DNA of 10,952 nt from Deferribacteres bacterium (GCA_013152795.1 JAADFS010000063.1:1-10952), one strand, 5' to 3'; numbered from the stretch's first letter, positions 1-5,281 are shown. Numbers and translations are program-made. The notes: generated by a model from the letters alone, not told the origin.

Positions 1-42
1 GTTGCGGGTTCAACGGCTGTCATCACAAAGTGCATGATAGCC
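1..42. repeat. End of a heptad array plus hairpin
   Basis: The window opens inside a repeat copy: units GTTGCGG (1-7) and GTTCAAC (8-14). An imperfect hairpin follows, GGCTGTCAT (15-23) with ATGATAGCC (34-42), nine pairs including one G-T. The first 18 bases match 10816-10833 exactly, where the same two units end a longer array. The stretch 43-160 is AT-rich and shows no gene or clear signal. Confidence 0.6.
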
Positions 43-170
43 GACTAACTCGTTTACAAAATTAAAAATTTCTTGCCGATTCCGGGAAAACTCAGCTACA
101 CTACCGTAAATATTTGAAAATCGTGTAATCAGTGGTTATAAATGAAAAAATCCAACCGAATACCTTGAAT

Positions 171-201
171 TATAATTACAATATATTTACAATGTAATTA
201 T
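171..201 (+). promoter_or_regulatory. Putative brnTA promoter and autoregulatory operator
   Basis: A TATAAT hexamer (171-176) gives a plausible -10 element; no convincing -35 is visible. It overlaps an inverted repeat, ATAATTACA (172-180) with TGTAATTAT (193-201). An inner odd palindrome TTACA-A-TGTAA lies at 187-197. The right arm runs into the brnT start codon at 200. BrnT-BrnA complexes are known to repress their own promoter, and the palindrome placement fits such an operator. No Shine-Dalgarno sequence precedes the start. Confidence 0.5.
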
Positions 202-493
202 GGAACCACTGGGGTTTTCATGGGACAATCGAAAGAATAAAGTCAATCAAAAGAAACACGGCATTTCATTTGAAGAAGCTCAGACCGTCTTTTTTGATGA
301 AAATGCCATTGAGTTTTTTGATCCTGATCACTCGGAAAGCGAGGAAAGATTTCTCATGTTAGGCCTTAGTTACCGTCTTCGTATTTTAGTTGTATGTTAT
401 TGCTTCAGAGAAAGTGATTCTGAAATAAGGATCATTTCCGCAAGAAAAGCAACAAAGAAAGAGCAAAAGGTGTATCGGGGAGGGAATAAATGA
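200..493 (+). CDS. brnT: BrnT family ribonuclease toxin
   Basis: The 97-aa product has the BrnT (DUF497) pattern from end to end. F-S-W-D opens at residues 6-9, with N-x-x-K-H-G-I-S-F-E-E-A at about 16-27. An acidic D-P-D-H-S-x-x-E-x-R segment follows at about 42-50, and the C-terminal R-I-I-S-A-R-K-A-T signature lies at about 77-85. Length is normal and no disruption is seen. BrnT proteins are small RelE-like-fold ribonucleases that cut RNA and halt growth until neutralised by BrnA. The gene is AT-rich compared with the thi genes, consistent with lateral acquisition (inference). The stop overlaps the next start (ATGA, 490-493), the standard toxin-first brnTA layout. ATG 200 is the only start that keeps the conserved N-terminus, although it has no visible ribosome site. 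Confidence 0.9.
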   Translation: MEPLGFSWDNRKNKVNQKKHGISFEEAQTVFFDENAIEFFDPDHSESEERFLMLGLSYRLRILVVCYCFRESDSEIRIISARKATKKEQKVYRGGNK

Positions 494-708
494 GAAAAGA
501 ATATGATTTCAAAAAAATGAAAGGACGCAAAAATCCTTATGCCAAGAGATTGAAGAAACAAGTGACAATTCGGATGGGAGTAGACATTATTGAATATTTT
601 AAAAAGTTAGCAGATGAGACAGGGATTCCATATCAAAACCTGATTAACTTATATTTGCGTGACTGTGTTCAATCTCATCGGAAACCATCAATAAAGTGGG
701 CGTCTTAA
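490..708 (+). CDS. brnA: BrnA family antitoxin (CopG/ribbon-helix-helix type)
   Basis: A 72-aa basic protein with the typical BrnA antitoxin sequence. The lead is M-K-G-R-K-N-P-Y-A at about 10-18, followed by K-K-Q-V-T-I-R-M at about 22-29, the likely DNA-binding ribbon strand. The conserved E-T-G-I-P-Y-Q-N-L-I-N-L-Y-L-R-D-C comes next, at about 43-59. It should bind and inhibit BrnT and repress the shared promoter. A strong ribosome site, GGGGAGGG (477-484), lies five bases before ATG 490, inside the end of brnT. The antitoxin may therefore be translated better than the toxin, whose start lacks such a site. Overlap with brnT is 4 bp. The length suits the family, and nothing appears truncated. 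Confidence 0.9.
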   Translation: MRKEYDFKKMKGRKNPYAKRLKKQVTIRMGVDIIEYFKKLADETGIPYQNLINLYLRDCVQSHRKPSIKWAS

Positions 709-799
709 TATAATCGGTGGTCTCACCGTTAGCTCGCAAAGACCTCTAAAAAAGCGAGGTAAAAGCCACCTGACTTTTCTCTTCATTGACATTGAGACA

Positions 800-827
800 G
801 TAGGGGCGTATCGCCATACGCCCCTAC
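800..827. repeat. Perfect 12-bp stem hairpin repeat
   Basis: GTAGGGGCGTAT (800-811) pairs perfectly with ATACGCCCCTAC (816-827) across the tetraloop CGCC. No T-tract follows, so it is not a classical terminator. The stem sequence resembles GTAGGGGCG-type palindromes scattered through many bacterial genomes as REP-like or MITE-like repeats. The rest of 709-860 shows no gene. Confidence 0.7.
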
Positions 828-861
828 AGAATGACCGCAGAACGGAACCCCGGGCTTTGTC

Positions 862-896
862 GTCTTGCCTGCCTGTGCGGTGCACGCAGACAGGTG
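862..896. repeat. Imperfect hairpin repeat (CCTGCCTGTGCG type), copy 1
   Basis: CCTGCCTGTGCG and CGCAGACAGG form an imperfect palindrome. A related version lies at 9597-9626 (CCTACCTGCGCG ... ACAGACAGGGGCG). In both, one reading frame translates to a similar short peptide (CTQTGA / HTQTGA). I read that as shared non-coding repeat origin, not a gene. Confidence 0.5.
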
Positions 897-970
897 CCAA
901 CCTTGTCCGCAGACTCGGCCTTATATGCTGTTTCCTGTTTCCCGCATCAAGTCCGGGACAGGTTCAGGCT

Positions 971-1125
971 CACAGTTTTGCCGTAGGCTTCCCCCAGAGA
1001 ACTTGCTCTTGCCTTGGGCTAATACTTCTGCTAATATCAATTCATTAGCAGGGTTCACATAGAGGGGACTTGAGTCCGGCGGTTTTGCCGTTATCTCACC
1101 CCCTTTAGTTCACGCCCATGCCGGG
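971..1125 (+). repeat. Unidentified ~140-bp dispersed element, copy 1
   Basis: This stretch matches 2809-2948 in the same orientation with small indels. Shared landmarks are CACAGTYTTGC, AGGCTTCC, CAGAGAA, GGCTAATACTTC, GCTAATATCAATT, AGGGGACTT and a final TTCACGCC. Conservation does not follow codon structure, and the short frames across it are unlikely to be genes. It may be a remnant end of a mobile element; I cannot name the family. A further hairpin lies just downstream: CCGCTGT (1151-1157) with ACAGCGG (1172-1178). Confidence 0.6.
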
Positions 1126-1257
1126 CGTACATAAGTGGGTGCGCACTTGACCGCTGTTACGCTGGCGCTTCACAGCGGCAAGAGACCCTTATCGTTCTCC
1201 CCTCCGCTTCGCTCGGGGGGATGCGGCAGTTGAGCGGTAAATGAATAAGGAACCATC

Positions 1258-1380
1258 ATGAATGATCGTGGGGAGGCCAGCAAGAAATTATCAAAAGAAT
1301 TAAAGATACAATCCCCGGGTGTTCCGTGGCAATTGATTGCAGGAACACGAGATAGACTTATTCATGGATATTTCGGCTAA
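1258..1380 (+). pseudogene. HepT (DUF86) toxin fragment
   Basis: A 40-codon frame, from ATG 1258 to TAA 1378, reads like the C-terminal half of HepT-type toxins. It has a G-E-A-S-K-K-L-S segment (residues 5-12), then P-G-V-P-W-Q-L-I-A-G at about 21-30. R-D-R-L-I-H-G-Y-F follows at about 32-39. The R-x4-H-x-Y HEPN ribonuclease motif of HepT is intact. The N-terminal helices (about 60 residues in family members) are absent, as is the tail after Y-F-G. The sequence upstream is unrelated repeat DNA, and no MntA nucleotidyltransferase partner is nearby. I infer a remnant of a HepT/MntA system truncated by rearrangement. A functional mini-protein is unlikely but not excluded. Confidence 0.7.
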
Positions 1381-1420
1381 CCATTATAAGACCTCCGTCA
1401 GGCGGAGCGATACGATAAGA

Positions 1421-1518
1421 AACAGGTCCTGACTTAGTTTCACAATCAACGGCTTCAAGGCATGTTCCATGAGATGGAGGTCGACACCACAATAATACTT
1501 GTGCTCCTCAACACGGAC
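1421..1518 (+). pseudogene. Possible serine-hydrolase (beta-lactamase-like) C-terminal fragment
   Basis: One frame gives T-I-N-G-F-K-A (about 1441-1461). After a single frame change it continues as M-F-H-E-M-E-V-D-T-T-I-I-L-V-L-L-N-T-D (about 1464-1520). The combined pattern resembles the G-x-I-N-G-F ... I-I-V-L-L-N-N-T segment near the end of class C beta-lactamase-like serine hydrolases. No catalytic S-x-x-K part is present, and the frame is broken. This is weak, motif-level evidence. Confidence 0.3.
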
Positions 1519-1535
1519 ACGACCTGCGCGAATTT

Positions 1536-1585
1536 GGCAGGACCTCCTGCCCGCAGGCGATATTTTTTATGCCACTGTAATGTTA
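1536..1585 (+). repeat. Hairpin and tail of a dispersed repeat
   Basis: GGCAGG (1536-1541) pairs with CCTGCC (1546-1551). A T-rich segment ending GCCACTGTAA (1571-1580) follows. The segment around 1562-1580 resembles the reverse complement of 8588-8608, where ATATTTTTGTGCCACTGTAA recurs. The repeat abuts the start of the methyltransferase-like gene and may supply its 5' leader. Confidence 0.45.
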
Positions 1586-1586
1586 C

Positions 1587-2294
1587 GTGTACGAAAAAAT
1601 GAGAAATACTTTCAACATAGACCGCATTGCATTTATCGGGCGTACCTTTGCGGAGTACATAAGCCTGTTTGACCTCTGTGAGAAAACCCTCAGGCACGGG
1701 CCTGTGCTGGACTGCCCTGCGGGGTCGGCATCATTTACGGCAGAGGCGCATAAATCCGGCATTGATGTTACCGCCTGCGATATTCTGTTCGGCTCTGATG
1801 TTAACAGCCTCATCGAAAAAGGCAGAAAAGACATACAACATATTTACGAGAAAGTCAGTGAAGCAACCCATCTTTTTAACTGGGATTACTACGGGAGTAT
1901 AGAGAATCTCATAGCGCTCAGAGAGAGTGCCCTTGACTTGTTTGCCGGGGATTTCACTGATGGATATAGAGAAGGCCGTTACAGGTACGCGAAGCTTCCT
2001 CACCTGCCGTTTCCCGGGAATCATTTTTCACTTGTCCTTTCAAGCCACTTTCTGTTTTTATACAGTGACCGGCTGGGGTTTGATTTCCACATGGAATGTA
2101 TCAAGGAGTTTGTGCGCGTGTGTTCGGGAGAGATCAGGATATATCCGTTGACGACTCTGGATGCAAGGCCGTGTCCTTATCTAAATGATATAATTGTATC
2201 TCTCAGGTCAAGCGGGATAGATGTTGAGATAACAAGAGTGCCGTTTGAATTCCAGAAGGGTTCCGGCAGGATGATGAAAATCATTTGCAGATAG
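1587..2294 (+). CDS. Class I SAM-dependent methyltransferase-like protein
   Basis: A 235-aa protein with a methyltransferase-like layout. The glycine-rich motif I is V-L-D-C-P-A-G-S-A-S-F (residues 40-50), followed at the next strand by A-C-D-I-L-F (63-68). A later P-x-L-P-F-P-G-N-H-F-S-L-V-L-S-S-H-F-L-F-L block (about 138-158) occupies the motif IV/V region. Near the C-terminus E-F-Q-K-G-S-G-R-M-M-K-I is also typical of this uncharacterised family. The substrate is unknown. The given start is GTG 1587; ATG 1599 (M-R-N-T-F-N) is an equally good choice and fits family length better. Neither has a clear ribosome site. The gene stands alone between repeats, with no operon partner, and no frameshift is seen. 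Confidence 0.75.
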   Translation: MYEKMRNTFNIDRIAFIGRTFAEYISLFDLCEKTLRHGPVLDCPAGSASFTAEAHKSGIDVTACDILFGSDVNSLIEKGRKDIQHIYEKVSEATHLFNWDYYGSIENLIALRESALDLFAGDFTDGYREGRYRYAKLPHLPFPGNHFSLVLSSHFLFLYSDRLGFDFHMECIKEFVRVCSGEIRIYPLTTLDARPCPYLNDIIVSLRSSGIDVEITRVPFEFQKGSGRMMKIICR

Positions 2295-2365
2295 TATCCC
2301 GTCACATTGCATAGCGGGCTGGCAGGCTGCCGGGTGTTGTATTGCGAATTATTCTGAGTGAAGCT

Positions 2366-2384
2366 CCCCGCCTACAAGGCGGGG
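2366..2384. repeat. Perfect 8-bp stem hairpin
   Basis: CCCCGCCT (2366-2373) pairs with AGGCGGGG (2377-2384) over the loop ACA. No T-tract follows. Hairpins of this kind occur near the ends of IS200/IS605 elements, but no transposase or second end is visible, so this is only a possible relic. A second C/G-rich inverted stretch lies at about 2407-2432. The interval 2295-2457 holds no other gene. Confidence 0.5.
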
Positions 2385-2471
2385 CATCAAGCAATTTATT
2401 GGTTTGGGGGGATAACTCCCCCAAGCCCCCTGAAAAGCGGCAGGTATAAAAAAGAAGTAAAAGGAGCGACA

Positions 2472-2717
2472 ATGATAGAGTTAGAATATTCATTAGTAAT
2501 TGAAGCTACAAGAGAGCCTGATTATTTTGGGTTTTATTCTCCGGAGTTAGAGGGGTTTTCAGGGATAGGACATTCTATTGAAGATTGTATCTATAAGGCA
2601 AAGTGGGGGATGAAAGAGCATGTCCAGTTGTTAAAAGAGCAGGGGTTGCCGGTTCCACCTCCAAATCCAGATCCCAAAATAATCATTCAAAACGAAGAGA
2701 AATTAGCAGTTGCTTAA
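2472..2717 (+). CDS. hicB: HicB family antitoxin-like protein (orphan)
   Basis: An 81-aa protein with the HicB partial RNase H-like fold signature. An N-terminal beta strand Y-S-L-V-I-E-A leads to Y-F-G-F-Y-S-P-E-L-E-G-F-S-G-I-G (about 20-35). The helix start S-I-E-D-C-I (37-42) follows, and a proline-rich tail L-P-V-P-P-P-N-P comes at about 61-68. ATG 2472 is chosen because AAAAGGAG lies just upstream (about 2458-2465) and the homology begins there. The open frame extends to 2358, but that part crosses the hairpin repeat and looks non-coding. HicB normally neutralises the HicA mRNA interferase and represses the operon. No HicA frame lies on either side, so this is an orphan or regulates something elsewhere. 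It lacks a C-terminal DNA-binding domain, as short HicB forms do. Confidence 0.8.
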   Translation: MIELEYSLVIEATREPDYFGFYSPELEGFSGIGHSIEDCIYKAKWGMKEHVQLLKEQGLPVPPPNPDPKIIIQNEEKLAVA

Positions 2718-2808
2718 GAAGATAAAATCAATGCCATAATCGGGTAGCCGTTTTTTCTCCTCCAGCCCCACACCACGCCGGCAAGCGGCTTCCCGATTCA
2801 TCGGGATT

Positions 2809-2948
2809 CACAGTCTTGCTTCAGGCTTCCTTCAGAGAATTCCTCACGATTTTGCCCTTGCCTCAGGCTAATACTTCCGCTAATATCAATTAATCCTATT
2901 AACAGGATTCATGTACAGGGGACTTTCACCCCGTTAATTCACGCCGGG
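2809..2948 (+). repeat. Unidentified ~140-bp dispersed element, copy 2
   Basis: Second direct copy of the element at 971-1125, with the same ordered landmarks from CACAGTCTTGC through GCTAATATCAATT and AGGGGACTTTCACCCC to TTCACGCC. The two copies bracket the HepT fragment, the methyltransferase-like gene and hicB. From 2949 to about 3160 I see no convincing gene. Confidence 0.6.
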
Positions 2949-3189
2949 ACACAAATTCATCGACTTGAACAGGCTATAGAGCTGGAACCTTTTTTAAAGT
3001 GATCACAAATTGATGTCTTTGTTGCAACAAACACCTTTACACGGTTCCGCCTATCAGTCATGGCGGCGTTAAGCATAATGAAAATAAACAGCAATTAAAG
3101 TAAAAGCGATATTGGTATTACTTACTCGGCAGTAACACTTCTTATCCCCTTCGTAATCTGGCTTAACCTTTCACCCCCCGCCCTGGTTT

Positions 3190-3263
3190 ATTATTGTCAA
3201 GGGGGAGGAGGGAGTGACCTGTTATAACTGAATGGCATGCTCGGGCCGTGTGGAAGACGGCCC
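3190..3263. repeat. Dispersed hairpin repeat tail upstream of the thi promoter
   Basis: A G-rich tract (3198-3213) is followed by CTGTTATAACTGAA (3219-3232). The same 14 bases recur at 4858-4871 after the hairpin between the first thi gene and thiS. A separate 7-bp hairpin, GGGCCGT (3243-3249) with ACGGCCC (3257-3263), lies just before the promoter without a T-tract. Confidence 0.55.
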
Positions 3264-3271
3264 CTCATTGC

Positions 3272-3301
3272 TTGACACAGCCGTTTTTGAAGAAGTATAC
3301 T
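3272..3301 (+). promoter_or_regulatory. Sigma70-type promoter of the thiamine operon
   Basis: TTGACA (3272-3277) and TATACT (3296-3301) are separated by 18 bases, close to the consensus. Transcription would begin near 3308, immediately before the riboswitch aptamer, which supports the assignment. Confidence 0.85.
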
Positions 3302-3305
3302 TTAA

Positions 3306-3400
3306 ATTACCCTAGGGGAGGCACAGCCTGAGAGTTCCCGGGAACCCGGGAAGACCCTCTGAACCTGAACCGGATAATACCGGCGAAGGAAAGGGAATAA
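3306..3400 (+). promoter_or_regulatory. TPP riboswitch (THI element) aptamer
   Basis: The conserved TPP-aptamer landmarks occur in order: GGGGAGGC (3315-3322), CTGAGA (3328-3333), ACCCT (3354-3358), GAACCTGAACCGGATAATAC (3361-3380) and CGGCGAAGGAAAGGG (3381-3395). The variable P3 arm is a perfect 8-bp stem, TTCCCGGG (3335-3342) with CCCGGGAA (3345-3352). P1 can form between ATTACCCT (3306-3313) and AGGGAAT (3392-3398) with one bulge. By established riboswitch logic, thiamine pyrophosphate binding stabilises P1 and shuts off the downstream thiamine genes. Confidence 0.95.
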
Positions 3401-3452
3401 AGAGAGTTTACCGTATTCCCGGAATATATGCGCCCAGGGAATACGGTTTTTT
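3393..3452 (+). terminator. Riboswitch expression platform: terminator with overlapping antiterminator
   Basis: CCGTATTCCC (3411-3420) pairs perfectly with GGGAATACGG (3437-3446), followed by six T (3447-3452): an intrinsic terminator just before the first gene. The alternative pairing GGGAATA (3393-3399) with TATTCCC (3414-3420) would block that terminator and uses the same bases as the 3' side of aptamer P1. So P1 plus terminator (TPP bound) and antiterminator (TPP free) exclude each other, giving transcriptional attenuation. Confidence 0.85.
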
Positions 3453-3465
3453 ATTTGGCTGAAAA

Positions 3466-4779
3466 ATGAAAGTGCAGTGTATTGACACGGATCCCGCCCG
3501 CATCAGGGACATCATCGCAAAATCCCTTGATCTGCAGGTACTGACCCTCGCGGAGGTCTCCGCCCTCCTGGAGCTGCAGGATGAGGACATGTGGGCAGAG
3601 GTCTTTGAAGCCGCGGGGAAGGTGAAGGAGAAGGTGTACGGCAGGAGGATCGTCCTGTTCGCCCCCCTTTACCTGAGCAATGAGTGCATGAACAACTGCC
3701 TCTACTGCGGTTTCAGGGCCGGCAACAGGGAGGCCGTGCGCAAGACCCTGTCCGTTGAGGAGGCCGTTGAAGAGGCATCCCTGCTGGCGGACAAGGGATA
3801 CAGGAGGCTGCTCCTTGTTGCAAGCGAGCATCCCGCGCGCACGGGCATTGATTACTTTGAAAAGGTCGCTGCCGCGATCTACAGCCGGACCGCCATTCGC
3901 ATCCTGCATGCAAACACCGCTCCAATGAGCGTGGAGGACTTCAGGAGACTGAAATCCTGCGGTATCGGCGTCTACCAGTGCTTTCAGGAGACATATCATC
4001 TGCCGTCATACATGCGGTTGCACCCGTCCGGCGCAAAGGCGGATTATGAGTGGCGGATCAGTGTCATGGACAGGGCTGTAGAGGCAGGGTTTGAAGACGT
4101 TGGGATGGGAGTGCTGCTCGGCCTGTATGACTGGCGCTGGGAAGTCGCTGCACTGATTGCCCACAGCCGCAGGCTGATCAATAAATACGGCTTCGGCCCC
4201 CATACCATCTCTGTCCCGAGGCTCCAGCCCGCGCAGGGCTCGAAGCTGGACTACCGGAAATACAGGGTGTCGGACGATGATTTCAAAAAGATCGTCGCAA
4301 TCTACAGGCTGGCCCTGCCGTATGTGGGGATCGTGATTTCCACAAGGGAGGCCCCTGAACTCAGGGACGGGCTGCTTCTGACCGGCGCGTCTCAGGTCTC
4401 GGCCGGATCAAAGACAAGCCCCTGGGGGTATGTCGAAGGCGGTGATACCGAGCAGTTTGAGACAGGGGACAAGCGGAGCCTGGAGGAGGTGATTGAAAAG
4501 ATCGCAGAACTCGGGCTTGTGCCGAGCCTGTGCACGGCCTGCTACAGGGAAGGCAGAAGCGGCGGGACATTCAGGCATCTCGCGCAGAGCGAGGCCATGA
4601 AGAATTTCTGCCGTGAAAACGCCCTGCTGTCCCTTAAGGAATACGTGGAGGACTGCGCGCCCGCGGATGTAAGGCAGCGCCTGAGGGCATTCCTGGAAAG
4701 GGAAATCATAAAAAGCACAAACGGCCTCTCCGATAAATTCAGGCTCATTGAGGCAGGTGCAAGGGACGTTCATATATAA
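3466..4779 (+). CDS. hydG: HydG-type radical SAM tyrosine lyase in the thiH position
   Basis: A 437-aa radical SAM protein with C74-x3-C78-x2-C81 for the SAM-binding [4Fe-4S] cluster. It shares the HydG/ThiH barrel blocks Q-E-T-Y-H (174-178), M-D-R-A-V-E-A-G (201-208) and G-P-H-T-I-S-V-P-R-L (244-253). Both enzymes cleave tyrosine to p-cresol and dehydroglycine. Unlike E. coli ThiH (about 377 aa), it keeps the HydG C-terminal region with C356-x2-C359-x22-C382, the spacing HydG uses for its second, CO/CN-forming cluster. His246 appears to match the HydG dangler-iron ligand (from memory). It is the first gene after the TPP riboswitch and is followed by thiS-thiG-thiE-thiC, so its likely job here is dehydroglycine supply for thiazole synthesis. 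No hydrogenase gene is nearby. ATG 3466 lies 14 bases after the terminator, with only a weak ribosome site. Confidence 0.88.
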   Translation: MKVQCIDTDPARIRDIIAKSLDLQVLTLAEVSALLELQDEDMWAEVFEAAGKVKEKVYGRRIVLFAPLYLSNECMNNCLYCGFRAGNREAVRKTLSVEEAVEEASLLADKGYRRLLLVASEHPARTGIDYFEKVAAAIYSRTAIRILHANTAPMSVEDFRRLKSCGIGVYQCFQETYHLPSYMRLHPSGAKADYEWRISVMDRAVEAGFEDVGMGVLLGLYDWRWEVAALIAHSRRLINKYGFGPHTISVPRLQPAQGSKLDYRKYRVSDDDFKKIVAIYRLALPYVGIVISTREAPELRDGLLLTGASQVSAGSKTSPWGYVEGGDTEQFETGDKRSLEEVIEKIAELGLVPSLCTACYREGRSGGTFRHLAQSEAMKNFCRENALLSLKEYVEDCAPADVRQRLRAFLEREIIKSTNGLSDKFRLIEAGARDVHI

Positions 4780-4780
4780 A

Positions 4781-4926
4781 GGGTGCAGAGTTCAGGGTGC
4801 AGAATGAAGTCCTGTTCTCCCTCCCCCTTGACGGGGGAGGGTCGGGGAGGGGGTGCCCTGTTATAACTGAAGGAATCGCGGATGAAGGTCTTCCGCCAAG
4901 TTGTATCTTGTACAACTGTCAGGGCA
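4781..4926 (+). repeat. Composite heptad/hairpin repeat between the lyase gene and thiS
   Basis: Heptads GGGTGCA, GAGTTCA, GGGTGCA and GAATGAA fill 4781-4808. A hairpin follows, CCCTCCCCC (4819-4827) with GGGGGAGGG (4833-4841), then a second G-rich run and CTGTTATAACTGAA (4858-4871). The next ~55 bases (to about 4925) align with the reverse complement of 8586-8645, including ATCGCRGATRAAG and a terminal ACTGTMAGG. The repeat therefore extends almost to the thiS start codon. Confidence 0.7.
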
Positions 4927-4932
4927 ACTACC

Positions 4933-5133
4933 ATGAAACTGACGATTAACGGCAACGGAACCGAGGTGAAGGACGGACTTACCGTCAAAGGGCTGCTTGA
5001 GTGCCTGGAGATTGAGCCTGCAAGGGTGGCGGTTGAGGTCAACCTCAGGATCATCAGGAAGGATGATTTTCACACGCATGAGCTCAAGGACGGCGACAGC
5101 GTGGAGATCGTGAACTTTGTTGGTGGAGGATAA
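4933..5133 (+). CDS. thiS: ThiS sulfur-carrier protein
   Basis: A 66-aa ubiquitin-like protein: beta-strand start M-K-L-T-I-N-G, hydrophobic core L-T-V-K-G-L-L-E-C-L, then V-A-V-E-V-N near the middle. The tail is D-G-D-S-V-E-I-V-N-F-V-G-G-G. The C-terminal Gly-Gly is the ThiF-activated end that becomes a thiocarboxylate and donates sulfur to ThiG. The frame can open earlier at ATG 4882, which has a good AAGGAA site and would add 17 residues. Those residues are encoded by dispersed-repeat DNA and are absent from normal ThiS proteins, so I prefer ATG 4933, with AGGG at 4921-4924 as a modest ribosome site. thiF, needed for adenylation, is not in this window. Confidence 0.85.
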   Translation: MKLTINGNGTEVKDGLTVKGLLECLEIEPARVAVEVNLRIIRKDDFHTHELKDGDSVEIVNFVGGG

Positions 5134-5146
5134 GGGCTTCGTTAAT

Positions 5147-5251
5147 GTTGCGGGTTCAAAGTTCAAAGTTCAAAGTTAAGGGTGCAGGGTGCAGTTGTCA
5201 GGGTGCAGAATGAAATAACTTCCCCCTCCCCTTCGGGAAGGGCTTAGGGGG
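5147..5251 (+). repeat. Composite heptad/hairpin repeat between thiS and thiG
   Basis: An uninterrupted 7-bp-periodic array starts at 5147: GTTGCGG, GTTCAAA three times (5154-5174), GTTAAGG, GTGCAGG, GTGCAGT, TGTCAGG, GTGCAGA (to 5209). ATGAAAT follows. The C/G hairpin at 5222-5251 has outer arms CCCCCT and AGGGGG and inner arms CCCTTC and GAAGGG. The tail CTGAACTATTACCAG (5254-5268) resembles the tails of other copies. Apart from this repeat and a ribosome site at 5271-5276 the intergenic gap is empty. Confidence 0.75.
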
Positions 5252-5281
5252 TGCTGAACTATTACCAGAAAAGGAGAAAAC

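Noticed and set aside
857..1062. Two overlapping short frames in the accessory region
   Set aside because: They run across repeat DNA that has a related copy at 2809-2948 with indels breaking the frames. No protein-like conservation is seen.
1126..1257. Integron attC site near the toxin-antitoxin genes
   Set aside because: Hairpins are present, but I could not find the paired GTTRRRY and RYYYAAC core sites, and no integrase is in the window.
2358..2471. Upstream extension of the hicB frame (38 extra residues)
   Set aside because: It crosses the hairpin at 2366-2384 and has no family similarity. The internal ATG 2472 has the better ribosome site and begins the homology.
2730..2757. Terminator after hicB (CGG-GTAG-CCG plus T6)
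   Set aside because: The stem is only three base pairs. The T-run is suggestive, but the hairpin is too weak to call.
2928..3098. A frame with one internal TGA (about 2997) giving HRLEQAIELEPFLK then SQIDVFVATNTFTRFR
   Set aside because: It looks faintly protein-like, but it is short and interrupted, and I recognise no family. It could be a decayed gene; evidence is too weak to list.
5147..5209. CRISPR array
   Set aside because: Repeat units are 7 bp, contiguous and degenerate, with no spacers. No cas gene is present.
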